Assembly (NCBI RefSeq): GCF_040054535.1 | Contig: NC_090789.1 | Coordinates: forward strand, 4,398,697-4,462,696 | Direction of reading: 5' to 3' | DNA from: Antennarius striatus | Lineage: Eukaryota; Chordata; Actinopteri; Lophiiformes; Antennariidae | DNA length: 64,000 nucleotides | Shown: one piece after another, positions 36,669 to 47,624 of the stretch | How positions within the stretch are numbered: position 1 is the stretch's first letter | Layout: each line of letters opens with the position of its first letter | The notes under the pieces: model-generated | What the model was told of the DNA's origin: nothing | The model's database searches: none | What the model saw: the letters and a program-made list of their open reading frames with translations, nothing else | Position numbers and translations under genes: made by a program

Positions 36669-39600
36669 CGCCAGCCAGCATATCCATTATCTCTGAGATG
36701 TTAAACAGAAATAGTCAATATTCTGCCATCTATCTTGTCTCTCCCTCTGCTTCTCTTCCTGCCCACCATCATTCATCTCACAATCTATTATACTGTTACA
36801 GATCACCCTCACTTCATCTTCATCCATCCCTACATCTTCCATTTCATCCACACCCTTCTCTTAAGTTTTCTTCTCATTTCTCTTTGACCTCCTTTTCCAC
36901 TCCCTGATTGATTGAGGCCGTCTTTCCGCCTCGCTTTCTACTATTTTGTAGTGTTTAATTCAATCCCTTCTTTGTTGCCTGCTACTTAAAGGTCCTTCCT
37001 GTTCAGTAAAGAGGGAAACCCCAATAAGCGTAACGTACACAACGAGACATGCCTTCATGTGCTGTGCCAAGGGCCACAGATCCTGCTGCTGTCAGAGGGA
37101 GCGCTGTCGCCGCGACTGGCCCGCCCCCACAGGGACGAGCAGCGTCGCGCCGACTGCCTACAGGTACAAAATGCACGGACGAAGTGTATTAAAGAACACG
37201 TGAAACAAAGCTGACGCGTGAATTTCCTCTCAATGTCATTCGGTGTGTGTGTTGGTGGATTCCCCCCTAACGCCAGCTGATGCTGAACTGGACTGGAGCC
37301 AGGCTGGAGGGAGGCCAGTATGAGAAGGCCAATGTCAACGCCACCGACAATCATCACAGCACCTGTCTGCACTACGCCGCCGCCGCGGGCATGAAGAGCT
37401 GCGTGGAGGTAAGAGAACAAGCTTGATTTCCTGTCTCTGTGTCTGTGATTGGATCTGTTCTGATTTTTTACCGCCAGTAAAGTCATCACGAAGGTCTGCT
37501 TTGTGTTTTTTGACTCGTCCGATCCCCAGTAACGCTTCTTTCCGTTCTTGTTTTTCACAAGATTGTACTGCCTTGAAAATTCAATTTCTGGATTAAAAGA
37601 AAAATAAACAGCCTGTAGGAAGAAAACCCAGAAAATGTGAAGACTTCTCTCCACCTTTATATTCCCTATCTCCCTCCTGCTTCAATTCATCTCCATCACA
37701 ATGTTCTCTCTTTCACATTGTGCTTTTCCCTTCCTATTGTCTTTTTTTCCTCTCTCTTCATGTGTCACTGTCTATTTCACGTCTGGTATGTCTTTTGTTT
37801 TCTGCCATCACATCTTTGTTTACTCTTCCTCTTCTCCTTCCTCCTGTTTTCTTTTTTGTCTGCCATGCTTGCTGTCACCTCCCGCTTATTTTGTTCTCTT
37901 TTGTTGCGACTTCCTTCCATTTCATCTTCCTCTCCTTTATCCGCTTCTGTCCTCCCAATCCTTTTGTTCTCATGTTTTCTCCGTCCCTGTCCCTCCATCT
38001 AGCTGCTAATCCAGTGCGAAGCAGACCTTTTCGTGGAGGATGAAGACAAGTTGACGCCATGCGACCACGCGGAGCGGCATCACCACACCGAGCTGGCGCT
38101 CAGCCTGGAGTCGCAGATGGTTTTCTCCTCGTCATCAGCTCAGCAGTCAAACACAGACGCACACGGCGAAAGCAACCTGCTGCAATACAAGGAGGTGAGA
38201 TCACCATTGTGAAAAGTAGGTGGTTCAAATTAAAATTAGTGTTTTATCTTTTTACGCCTCCACTATTGTTGGCATAGGGTCACCTTTGTCTGTCCATACC
38301 TAACAGGTTTGATAGGAGTCAGAGTTAAATAAATGTTCTCTCTGCATCTCGATGTTTTTTTATTTTTATATTTCGGTGCACATTTGAACTTATGCAATTG
38401 TTGGCGATGTCTCTGAGCTAGATTATGAACGAGCAAAACTTGGATCCAAACACAAGAAGCAGCGGCATTTAGCCAGCCGAAAGACCAAAGAAGAGTGAGG
38501 ACAATCTTGTTCCTCGTGGAGACGTCTGTGTTCTCCGACAAATGTTCTAGTTTTGTTTTGCAAGGTCACAGATTTTAGTCAGTGTTGCCGCTTTGATAAG
38601 TTCTCTTCTTGGGGAATATCCTCACAGTAACGGGAAACATTCAGTCCTGTGTTTTTATGTCAAGAGCATTTTCAACTTTTATTTTTTTGCAGTTTGATTT
38701 GGAATTTTTTTATATGATGGTAACTGAAAAATGTTATTCATTTTATATTTGTTGATCATATGATGTCACTTGTGTCAAATGTTTCCTGCCTATTTTTATC
38801 CTTTGACCGTTTTTCCCCTTTTTTAAAAAAAATATTAGAGTTGTAGATTGTACACACAATGCTTCGTAAAAATATACATCCCCTTCTTGCTGCCTCACTG
38901 GCTTGCCCTTTTTTTACAGTTAGTTCTGCGTTATTAATACTGCTGCTGCCTGCGTAAAAGCATAAAAACTGTGACTCCCTGTCTACCCATAGCCACGTTT
39001 ATACGGCCAATAAAAGTGTCCCATTTTGAACAGGCTGGTGGTTCAGACAGAAAAAAACAAGAAATCCTAACTTTTTGAATCTTGACATTCTTGTCTATCT
39101 GGTGGTAAATATTAAACAGAAACAACATTAATTAACAGCAACACTTGGGTTGTGTTTGTCCAAGATTTTTCTGCTTTGTCTGCATGTTTACAGTTTTGGG
39201 TGAAAAGACAGTTTACACCTGCACCCACTTCACATCATGTATCTTTCATTCCCAACATACCAACCTCTTCCCTTTTTCTCTTTTCTTTCTTTCTCATCTA
39301 ATGTTTCTCAACCGTCTTTTCAGCCCTATGAGGGACTGAAGCTTCAGGACCTGCGCAGACTGAAAGACATGCTGATCGTGGAGACAGCGGACATGCTGCA
39401 AGCCCCTCTCTTCACTGCCGAGGCCCTGCTCCGAGCACATGGTGTGTGTTTGCTTGTTAGAGGAAGTTGATGTTCAAGAGACCTTCATAAACCCTCACGG
39501 CGCTGCTGTTGTGATTTCAAAAATCACGCGCATATTCTCTCCTAACTTGTGTAACCTCTGTCAGACTGGGACAGAGAAAAACTCCTGGAAGCCTGGATGT

Positions 39601-42600
39601 CGGACGCTGATGCCTGCTGCCAGCGATCAGGGGTGGCCGTGCCCACTCCCCCACCCAGCGGTTACAACGCCTGGGACACCCTTCCTTCGCCCCGCACCCC
39701 CAGAACCCCACGTTCACCTCTCACTCTCACCCTCACCTCCCCAACCGACAGCTGCCTCACGCCTGGAGAGGAGGGCCTGTCTATGGTGAGCGCCTCAGCG
39801 GTGGCTTGAATCCAGATTACGATCCCAGTAGCTCCTGTAATGAGAGGACAGCCGTGTTTTATAGATATATAAGTGTGTGTGTTGTCTTACACAGATAAGA
39901 ACTGATGCTAGCTAAACATTTGACCGACTGTCAGTCGATTCTTTTGTTTGATCATTGCTGGTTAATGACTAACCTCACCAGAACAATGGAGGTCATAGTC
40001 CACCTTTCCAGCGATGACGCGTCCTTCTGTTCTGTGTGATCACACACAAACACATGACTCGTCTGCTGTGATGTAGCTTTCAGAATTAGCGCTACGGCGC
40101 ATAATAATTAAAAGATAATAAAACTATTTCACCTCAAAAACTGGTGATATGAAGTTATTGTCAGTAGTGTTGTGCTGGATCGTCTCATCGTTATATAATG
40201 CGTTTGTCTTGTGTCTCCCTGCAGTGTGGAATCTGTTTGTGTTCTATCTCAGTGTTTGAGGATCCAGTGGACATGTCCTGTGGACATGAGTTCTGCAGAG
40301 CATGCTGGGAAGGGTAGGGATTGTGTTTTGAGCGTAAACGTCCCGGGATACTTGAGTGTTTCAGAGCATTTATGGATGAATTCTTCCTTTACTTCCTGTT
40401 TTCTCCTCAGGTTCCTCAATGTAAAGATTCAGGAGGGTGATGCACACAATATCTTCTGCCCAGCCTATGAGTGCTACCAGCTTGTGCCAGTGCATGTGAT
40501 TGAGAGCGTGGTTTCCAGAGAGATGGATCAGCGATATTTACAGTTTGACATCAAGGTTAAATATTAAACTCATTTAGATACTGTTTCAGGACCTTTTCTT
40601 GCTGCATATTTGAACGAAAATGTCTGACTTCTGTTGTTGCTGCAGGCATTCGTGGAGAATAATCCTGCCATCCGCTGGTGTCCGGCTGCACGTTGTGAGA
40701 GGGCGGTGCGACTGACCCGACCGGGCCCTGGGGACAGCGACCCACAGAGCTTCCCCCTGCTGCCCTCTCCAGCAGTCGATTGTGGCAAGGGTCATCTCTT
40801 CTGCTGGTAGCCTGACATTTACTCATTGGTTATCCATCTGTGCCCTCCTTATGCTCAAAAACGCACTTAACTCATGTTTGTTTTTTGGCATTGTTCCTGT
40901 TATCTTCTGTTTCTCACTCATAAGATCGCAGTCTAATTTTAAATCTCGTTTTGCCCCTCCACAGCAGGAAGAAGAAGCCAGTGTGTTAAACATTATTGTG
41001 TGACAGCAGTCCTGTTGAAAACTATACAATTAATGTACTTTTCCCCTTCTCCTTTCTGACTTACCTGTATTCAGTCTAATTGTGATTTAGAATGCTTAAT
41101 TTTCCGTTTATTGCCGCCCTGTGTCCCCAGGGAATGCCTTGGCGAGGCCCATGAGCCATGTGACTGTCAGATGTGGAGGAACTGGCTCCAGAAAGTCACA
41201 GAGATGAAGCCTGAGGAGTGTAAGCTGCTCCTGCCATGTTTGTGTTTCCATTCTTTCAGCGACACAGGAGATCGTTTTAGTTACACCGTAGTTAGCACGG
41301 CTCTCCAGGATGTGTCAATGTATTTTGTGATGTAGCCGTTAAAGACATTGATATTGACTGAAGGTTGTATCTGCCTTGCAGTTGTTGATTGTGTGTGTGT
41401 GTGTGTGTGTGTGTGTCTGTGTGTGTGTGTGTTTTCCACAGTGGCAGGTGTGAGTGAGGCCTATGAGGATGCAGCTAACTGCCTGTGGCTTTTGACCAAC
41501 TCCAAACCGTGTGCCAACTGCAAGTCGCCCATCCAGAAGAATGAGGGCTGTAACCACATGCAGTGTGCCAAGGTATGCAAGTTAATCCTTTTTAGCTAGA
41601 GAGGTTTTTTTTTTTTATTCCCTCATTTGTTTTACCATTGGATCCCTCCTCTCTCTGTCTCTCGTTGTGTAGTGTAAGTATGACTTCTGCTGGATCTGTC
41701 TGGAGGAGTGGAAGAAGCACAGCTCGTCAACAGGAGGCTACTATCGCTGCACTCGCTACGAGGTCATCCAGCAGCTGGAGGAGCAGTCCAAGGAGATGAC
41801 TGTGGAGGTATAAACACCAGCATATAGGAAAAATACTGAATATATTTGGCTGGTGACACACAAGCTCTGCCATATACAGAAAATATTATTCACGATTTTT
41901 TTTTTGTTTGTTTTTTTGGTCACAGGCTGAAAAGAAGCACAGAAGTTTCCAGGAGCTCGATCGTTTCATGCACTATTACACCCGCTTCAAGAACCATGAA
42001 CACAGCTATGAGGTAAAAAAAAAACCTTTACACAAACACAAATTTATGACAAAGAAAAAAGTTCTGAAAATCGTCTTGAGACATTCATTCCAAAGTGATG
42101 ATTCTCTCCTCCCTCCCTCCTTTCAGTTGGAGCAGAAACTGCTGAAAACAGCTAAAGAGAAGATGGAGCAGCTGAGCAGAGCCTTCATTTGCCGTAAGTG
42201 TCTTTTCTACTGAGCTGGACAATGAGATTGTGCTCTCAATCTCTGCTCTGATGACTTTGTTGTTTCTGATAATTTGGCCCAGGTGAAGGCACTCCTCCTG
42301 ACACTCGGTTCATTGAGGATGGAGTGTGTGAGCTGCTGAAGACGCGGCGTGTCCTCAAGTGCTCTTACCCATACGGCTTCTTCCTGCAGCAAGGCAGCAC
42401 CCAGAAAGAGATATTTGAGCTCATGCAAGTGAGTCAGTGCATACATACTGTATCACAGCTAAACCCTGAGATAATCTAACAACTACCTTTTCATATTTCT
42501 CAAATTTGTTTCTTCGGCAACCTCTGTAAGATTACATTATTTGGCAACATCATAAATCAACATCATAAATTCCTTTCTTGTAATAGTCTCCTGATGATTT

Positions 42601-45600
42601 TTTTCCCAGACGGATTTGGAGATGGTGGTGGAGGATCTGGCCCAGAAGGTCAACCGTCCGTACCTGAGGACGCCCTGCCACAAGATCATCAGCGCTGCTC
42701 GTCTGGTGCAGCAGAAGAGGCAAGAGTTCCTGGCGTCAGTGGCTCGTGGTGTCGCTCCGAACGATTCTCCAGAGCCTCCACGCAGGAAGTAAGAACCAAC
42801 ACACTCACGTTACATGTTTTGTTTTTTGTTATTTGCTCTTTTTAATATCAAAAATTGCAAATATCTGATAAACCAAAACTGAATGTTGAAGTGAAATTGT
42901 CCGATTCATGTTCATAGTTGTTACACTTAGCACCGTTTCTGTGTTTGCATTCTGTTTCAGTTACCCTGGAGGATCATGGGACTGGGAGTACCTTGGTTTT
43001 GCATCACCTGAGGTAAAAAAAAAAATCTCTTTCTGTTTTAACATGTGCTGTAACTTTTTGGTTCATGTCCAACTGTATTGTTCATGTCCAACGTGTCAAA
43101 CCTGTATTGAGTGACTCACCTTAACTCTCGGGGACCAAAAAAACATTGCAGATTTTTAAAATTATATACAGGTATATATTATATATTGTGATTGGTGAAA
43201 TGTAAGTTTCATCTCATCGAGGACAAGGGTAAGAGCGAGAGGCGAGGAGCCAGTGTCTCCCATTGGCTGTAGTCACGTGACACCGTACGCGCATGCTATT
43301 GGCTGACAGCATCCAAGTGTGCACTGTGTTCCCAGACTCACGGTTCTTCCTGCAAGTTTACTTTTGCCTTGTGAAGTGGAATTTTTTCTTTGTGAAACCA
43401 TTGCAATGGCTCCCAGATGTGCTGCAACTTATAGGTGGTTTAATACCAGTAAAGGGAGGGTTCATAGACGTTTAAATTATACATAAATAATAAAATAAAT
43501 ACTTGTTTGCTATATCGTGGATTTTGTTTTGTTTTATTTTTTGTTTAATGAGGGATTACTGTATAGGAAATTTGCTAGTAATTTTCTTTCATTTTTATTT
43601 TCTAAATTCTTTAAGGCCTGTCATTTGAAGTGTATAGAATAGCAGATTTTCCCTGTGCGCACACAAGGTGGCCTTTCTCCAGAGACCAGCGATGAAGCGA
43701 CACCTTACTTAAGACCAGGCATTTTCTGCATCTTTGCAGTCTCCTCCTTGCAGTGAGGGATATGACTCTGATGACTCTCTCAGTAATGAAGAGTCATCAT
43801 GGAGCCAGGAGGATTCCAGCGAGGAATACATACTGGAGAGTGGAGGAGGAAGAGGCTGCTGAATCTAATACCTCTTGGTAGACATCAAGAAATGGAGAGT
43901 TCCTATGCTCTCCCTCCCATGTAGAGACTGGTTTTTGTTTCTCCCTTCATTTTGACCCAAGGGTCATCTGGCTATGCTGTGGCCAGAATCAGAAGCCCTG
44001 AAAGTGTTTTTAGGTTGTTGTTTTTTTCTGAAAAGATCCAGCTCATCTTAAACTTTACCAACCTGCAGGGGAGGACGGTGAACAACCGGATGGAGCTGAA
44101 TCAACAGGAGTTGCGTGCATACCAGGGGTTATTCATTTTAGCAGGTTTATTCAAATCCCAACATGAGTCTGTAAAGGGCTTGTGGAACAAAGTGACGGGT
44201 CAACCCATGTTTGCAGCAACAATGGCTGTGAAAAGATTCAAATAAGTCAACCTGGCCCTCTGTTTTGATGACCGACTGTCCCGGCCAAGATTTTACCTCA
44301 AGAAAGTAGTGCATCCCTGGGATGCGCTTCAAGACAAATTTATTCATCCCAACATGACGTTTATGTATCCCAAAAGTATAAACACTATACGGTAGAAATG
44401 TACGCAAGGATTGAGTTTTGCCAATAGCACAATATAAAATCTAAACAAACTTAATTTTAATGCTTTTACTAATAGCATCATAACTGCTGGAGTGAAAAAG
44501 AAAAAAAGTAAAATATATTTTATCAAAATTTTACAGCCTGGTAGTCATTTAAAAAAACAGTTTTAGAAATAAAAAAGTTGTAAGAAATAGGAAAGTTGTA
44601 ATAGTTGTTTTTTTTTTTCACTTTTGATTTTTACTCAATTGTGTTCTTTGCCTTTTAATTCATATATTCTCCTGTGGACACTGCACCAAGCTGACAGAGA
44701 TTTCTCCACAGACATTTCAGTAATATCTGTCAGTAATATCTGTCTTTTTCTTCATTGACTTTTGATTGTTTTTTTTATGCAAGAAAGCACTCATTCTCAC
44801 TTTCTTTTTCTCCAACTTTTGCATCTTTTTTGGAGTGATGGTGATAATCTATCAATTAACCTTTACAGTATTTGTATGTCACTTAATGACATCAGCAGAC
44901 ATTTCAAAGCACTTTAACAGACAGAGAAACCCAACGGGACTCTCCAGCTTATGCTTGCTCTGAAGATCAAAACATAACGACGTTTTCCGGGTTCGAAATT
45001 TAAGTGGAGAAATAGAAATCGTCATTATTTTTATTGGATGAAAGTGCATTTAAATCTTGCGTGCCAGGAACGCACGCTGTCTGAAAAACCAGCAAAGTAT
45101 TGCATAAAACTTTGAGCTCTGTCAAAAAACTAATACAACAAATAAAATATTTTATTAGAAGTATCACCTCGTTTTTGGAGATATCATATATTTTGTGTTT
45201 TTCCCATTGGAAAAATATCAGGGTTCTAATGTCCATATAAACACTCATTCATTCATCTTCCGAACTGCTTTTTCTGCTGCAGCAGGGAGCTGCAGCGGAG
45301 AGAACAGAACCCGGAGAGAACCCACCCAGACACGGGGAGAACATGTTAACTCCAAAATATTGTGTGTAGCCATTTTAAAGAGTGTCCGAGGGTTAAGTGA
45401 CTTAACTAATACATGACCGTAGCATCATCTGACTGAGTTTGTTCATGTTTAAAGATGGGAAGTCGTCACTCCGTCCTGGGAGCAGGAGAGCGAGACAGAC
45501 AGTCACAGGTAACACCATATTTGAATTTTCCACAAAGCACAAACTGTAGTCTCTTGTCCTTTTGTTTGAGATGGTGAACCTGCTCGATACCAAGCAGACA

Positions 45601-47624
45601 TGCAAAAACGGCTTTGAGAACCTGTTTTGAATTTACTCAGCTTGAATTCTCCTTTGCAGGATTATGCTGACATACAGTACCGTCGCAGACACAGGCCCCG
45701 GCGCAGAGGAGATATGTTGAGTCTGCACAACCTTAGAAGCGGCAGCAACACACCAGAGACCAGCAGGAGAAATGACAACATAGGTCTAGAAACTTTTTTA
45801 CAATTCTATATTTAGGGCTTTCACAAAAATAAGGTTGTCCACAAGGCAAAAAAGCAAGCATGAAGTTTATTTTGTACACTGTGTGCATCATTTTCACCTT
45901 CACATCATACTCGGTAGAAACATTTTTTATAGCACAAACCTCAGGATCAGCCCGGCTCCATTCAGTCTCAATCAATACATTTTGACTTGTCAATGCATTA
46001 GACAACCAGCAAATTGGATTTTAAGTTATTGCTCTATGAATCTTGGTCAAAGCATTCAAGGTGTGTGGTCAGTGAGCTCAGTTATTAAACGATGTGCAGC
46101 AGTTCTTGTTCTAATTTATTTTGTCTTCCAGATGCTCCAGAGAGAAGTGAGGGCCGCAGAAAAGCACTGGGTTCTTTGGATGAAGACGACCCAAATATCC
46201 TGCTGGCCATCCAGCTATCCCTTCAAGAGTCCCGCAGGGAACGCGGTCTGGATGAAGACCTCGAGGGGAGAGTGGAGCTGGAACGAGGACCTGACAGAGG
46301 ACAGGAGAGGAGGCCAGGTACCGCGGGAGACCTGGGCGATGTTGCTTTCCACTCCGTTAACACAGACAGTCCTCCAGGAGCTAGAGGGTCCTCCTTCCCC
46401 ACTTCCTTCTTGGATCCTCCCCGTCCCCCCAGCAGGACAGACTCAACTTACCAGCCTCCCAGGTCTAACTCCCTCCCTCTCCCTCCCCCGCCTCCCTCTC
46501 TCAGTGCAGAGCTGCTGGAGCTGGGAGACAGCCTTATGAAACTGGGGAACATAACCACTCCTTATGACCTGGATACACACACACAGGAGCAGCTGTGCTC
46601 ACACCATGCATACATCCACAGTACACTCACTGCCCCCTACGCCACTGAAACTGCTTACAGCGACTGCAGCCATAGACAGAACCAGAATGTACTGACCGCT
46701 TCATATGTGCTTGATCATATCAGCGTCACGGGTCCTCGCTCTGACAGCAAAGAGCAGAATTACTGCCACACTGGAGGTTATTCAGCTGAGGCTGAACACA
46801 CTGCCTCCTCCATACGTGAACACGCTTATCACCAGACCCGCCGTAGTTCATACAACCAGGAGCATGCAGCCACGTATGACGGCCCCCTAAAAGCAGACAG
46901 CTCTCACAACCCAGAACACAGTAGCTCTAGCACTCAGGAGCGTCAGGCTGTTTATGTTCTCGAGTGCCCACCAAAATCAAACCTCCAGCCCCCCGCCCAG
47001 TTGTGCCTCCCATCTCCAGAGCTGGAGCCGGAGCTCCTACTGTCACCAGTGATCCCCCCGGGTCCCCCTTTCACCCCCAGTGACCCTCAGAGTCTGGAAA
47101 CCCTGGACCCGACAGCCAGTGCCCAGCTGCTGGACAACATCATGGCCTGGTTTAACAACAACATCAACCCTGAGAACAACCCTCAGAGTCTGGCCCTCAT
47201 CCCTTCCCCTCCCACTACAGAAACCGACTCCTCCCCCGACACACACACTGAGACCGAATCAGAAAGTCAGACCTCCAGGGAGGTGACCCTGGCCCCCATC
47301 TGGCAGCCCCTGGTGGGCAGGCCAGAAATGGATAACGTGTCAGCGAGCCCCCGTCAAGGTGCCGTTGGCGTGGAGCGTCCGACCACGTCGAGGCCCAGCA
47401 GTCTGGACCTGGATCACAGAGAGTCTGGTGAGGACAGTGTGGACACAGGGTGTGTGGCTGACCTGTCGCTGGACGAAGCACACACACACTCGTGCTCACA
47501 CTCCCCATCTGGAAACAGTCCTGCACACACTGCCCAGGTCACAGAGAGAGACTTGGACCTCATCCTTCAGTTAGAGGTGAACCAGTCGCCTGAGGAGTGG
47601 GAAGAACAAGTCCACCTGGTGTGA
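34456..47624 (+). CDS. ankib1: ANKIB1: ankyrin-repeat RBR (RING-IBR-RING) E3 ubiquitin ligase
   Basis: Nineteen coding exons, all phase-consistent, give 1,306 aa: 34456-34643, 36992-37163, 37277-37408, 38003-38194, 39324-39441, 39565-39785, 40225-40313, 40411-40555, 40646-40806, 41131-41219, 41442-41572, 41673-41807, 41926-42012, 42127-42193, 42283-42428, 42610-42788, 42961-43012, 45660-45783 and 46132-47624. Domain order: start [12 protein letters not shown] (Met-Gly, possible N-myristoylation); ankyrin repeats in residues about 45-190; a UBA-like helical stretch ([20 protein letters not shown], about 230-275); RING1 from Cys342 ([20 protein letters not shown]); IBR about 420-500; RING2 ([19 protein letters not shown]) with predicted catalytic Cys539; an Ariadne-like helical region after it; and a UIM at about 826-844 ([18 protein letters not shown]). 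The protein ends EEQVHLV as in human. It transfers ubiquitin through a RING2 cysteine thioester. It is longer than human ANKIB1 (1,089 aa), in the disordered C-terminal exon. Confidence 0.97.
34644..36991 (+). other. ankib1 intron 1 (after first coding exon)
   Basis: 2.3 kb of noncoding sequence. It includes a (GT)n tract at 36638-36665 and a pyrimidine-rich section at about 36730-36905. Nothing else was recognised. Confidence 0.6.
37640..38000. repeat. Pyrimidine-rich tract in ankib1 intron 3
   Basis: About 360 bases of strongly C/T-biased sequence run up to the acceptor at 38002. They open long spurious reading frames on both strands. The bias looks like an expanded polypyrimidine tract. 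Confidence 0.6.
38195..39323 (+). other. ankib1 intron 4
   Basis: 1.1 kb, AT-rich and noncoding. It ends in a pyrimidine tract and TTTTCAG. Nothing else was recognised. Confidence 0.6.
39786..40224 (+). other. ankib1 intron 6
   Basis: 439 bases, noncoding, between the linker exon and the RING1 exon. Nothing else was recognised. Confidence 0.6.
40807..41130 (+). other. ankib1 intron 9
   Basis: 324 bases separating the two exons of the IBR. It splits the Trp codon of [14 protein letters not shown]. No other feature was seen. Confidence 0.7.
41392..41431. repeat. (GT)n microsatellite in ankib1 intron 10
   Basis: About 19 GT units with one CT break. It ends only about 10 bases before the acceptor CCACAG at 41441, so it forms most of the upstream splice-site context. 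Confidence 0.9.
43130..43565. mobile_element. Second Tigger/pogo-type nonautonomous element (ankib1 intron 17)
   Basis: It shares GTCACGTGA..CCGTACGCGCAT, CTATTGGCTGACAGCATC and a GGTGGTTTAATACCAGTA-like block with the element at 17870-18190. It ends AATGAGGGATTACTGTA (reverse: TACAGTAATCCCTCATT). The left boundary is not clear. Confidence 0.6.
43620..44340 (+). mobile_element. piggyBac-like transposase relic (ankib1 intron 17)
   Basis: An acidic Ser/Glu-rich block at about 43741-43862 ([20 protein letters not shown]), ending in a stop, has the character of piggyBac transposase N-termini. Downstream, 44070-44245 reads [20 protein letters not shown] then [35 protein letters not shown], a stop, and [13 protein letters not shown]. 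This matches the piggyBac core (EL.AF.G..ILAGVYRS...LW...TGR..FPA.MS.KRF...R.IRFDD..TR). At least two stops are present, and the catalytic C-terminal half was not found, so it is a dead fragment. Confidence 0.7.
45236..45345 (-). mobile_element. Fragment of the teleost SINE family, minus orientation
   Basis: ATTCATTCATCTTCCGAACT then GAACCCGGAGAGAACCCACC then CAGACACGGGGAGAACATG, the reverse of the 32236-32550 copy with an internal deletion. It lies in ankib1 intron 17. Confidence 0.6.

Noticed and set aside
37637-38043. Three overlapping frames of 100-120 codons rich in Ser, Phe, Leu and Pro
   Set aside because: They are products of the pyrimidine-rich ankib1 intron. The true exon starts at 38003 in a different reading.
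43741-43862. Alternative last exon of ankib1
   Set aside because: As a gene feature it is better explained as the acidic N-terminus of a piggyBac relic. The splice possibility is kept only as a finding.
45835-46539. A 234-codon frame overlapping ankib1 exon 19
   Set aside because: It is out of frame with the UIM-containing exon, whose frame matches ANKIB1 and is phase-consistent with exon 18.
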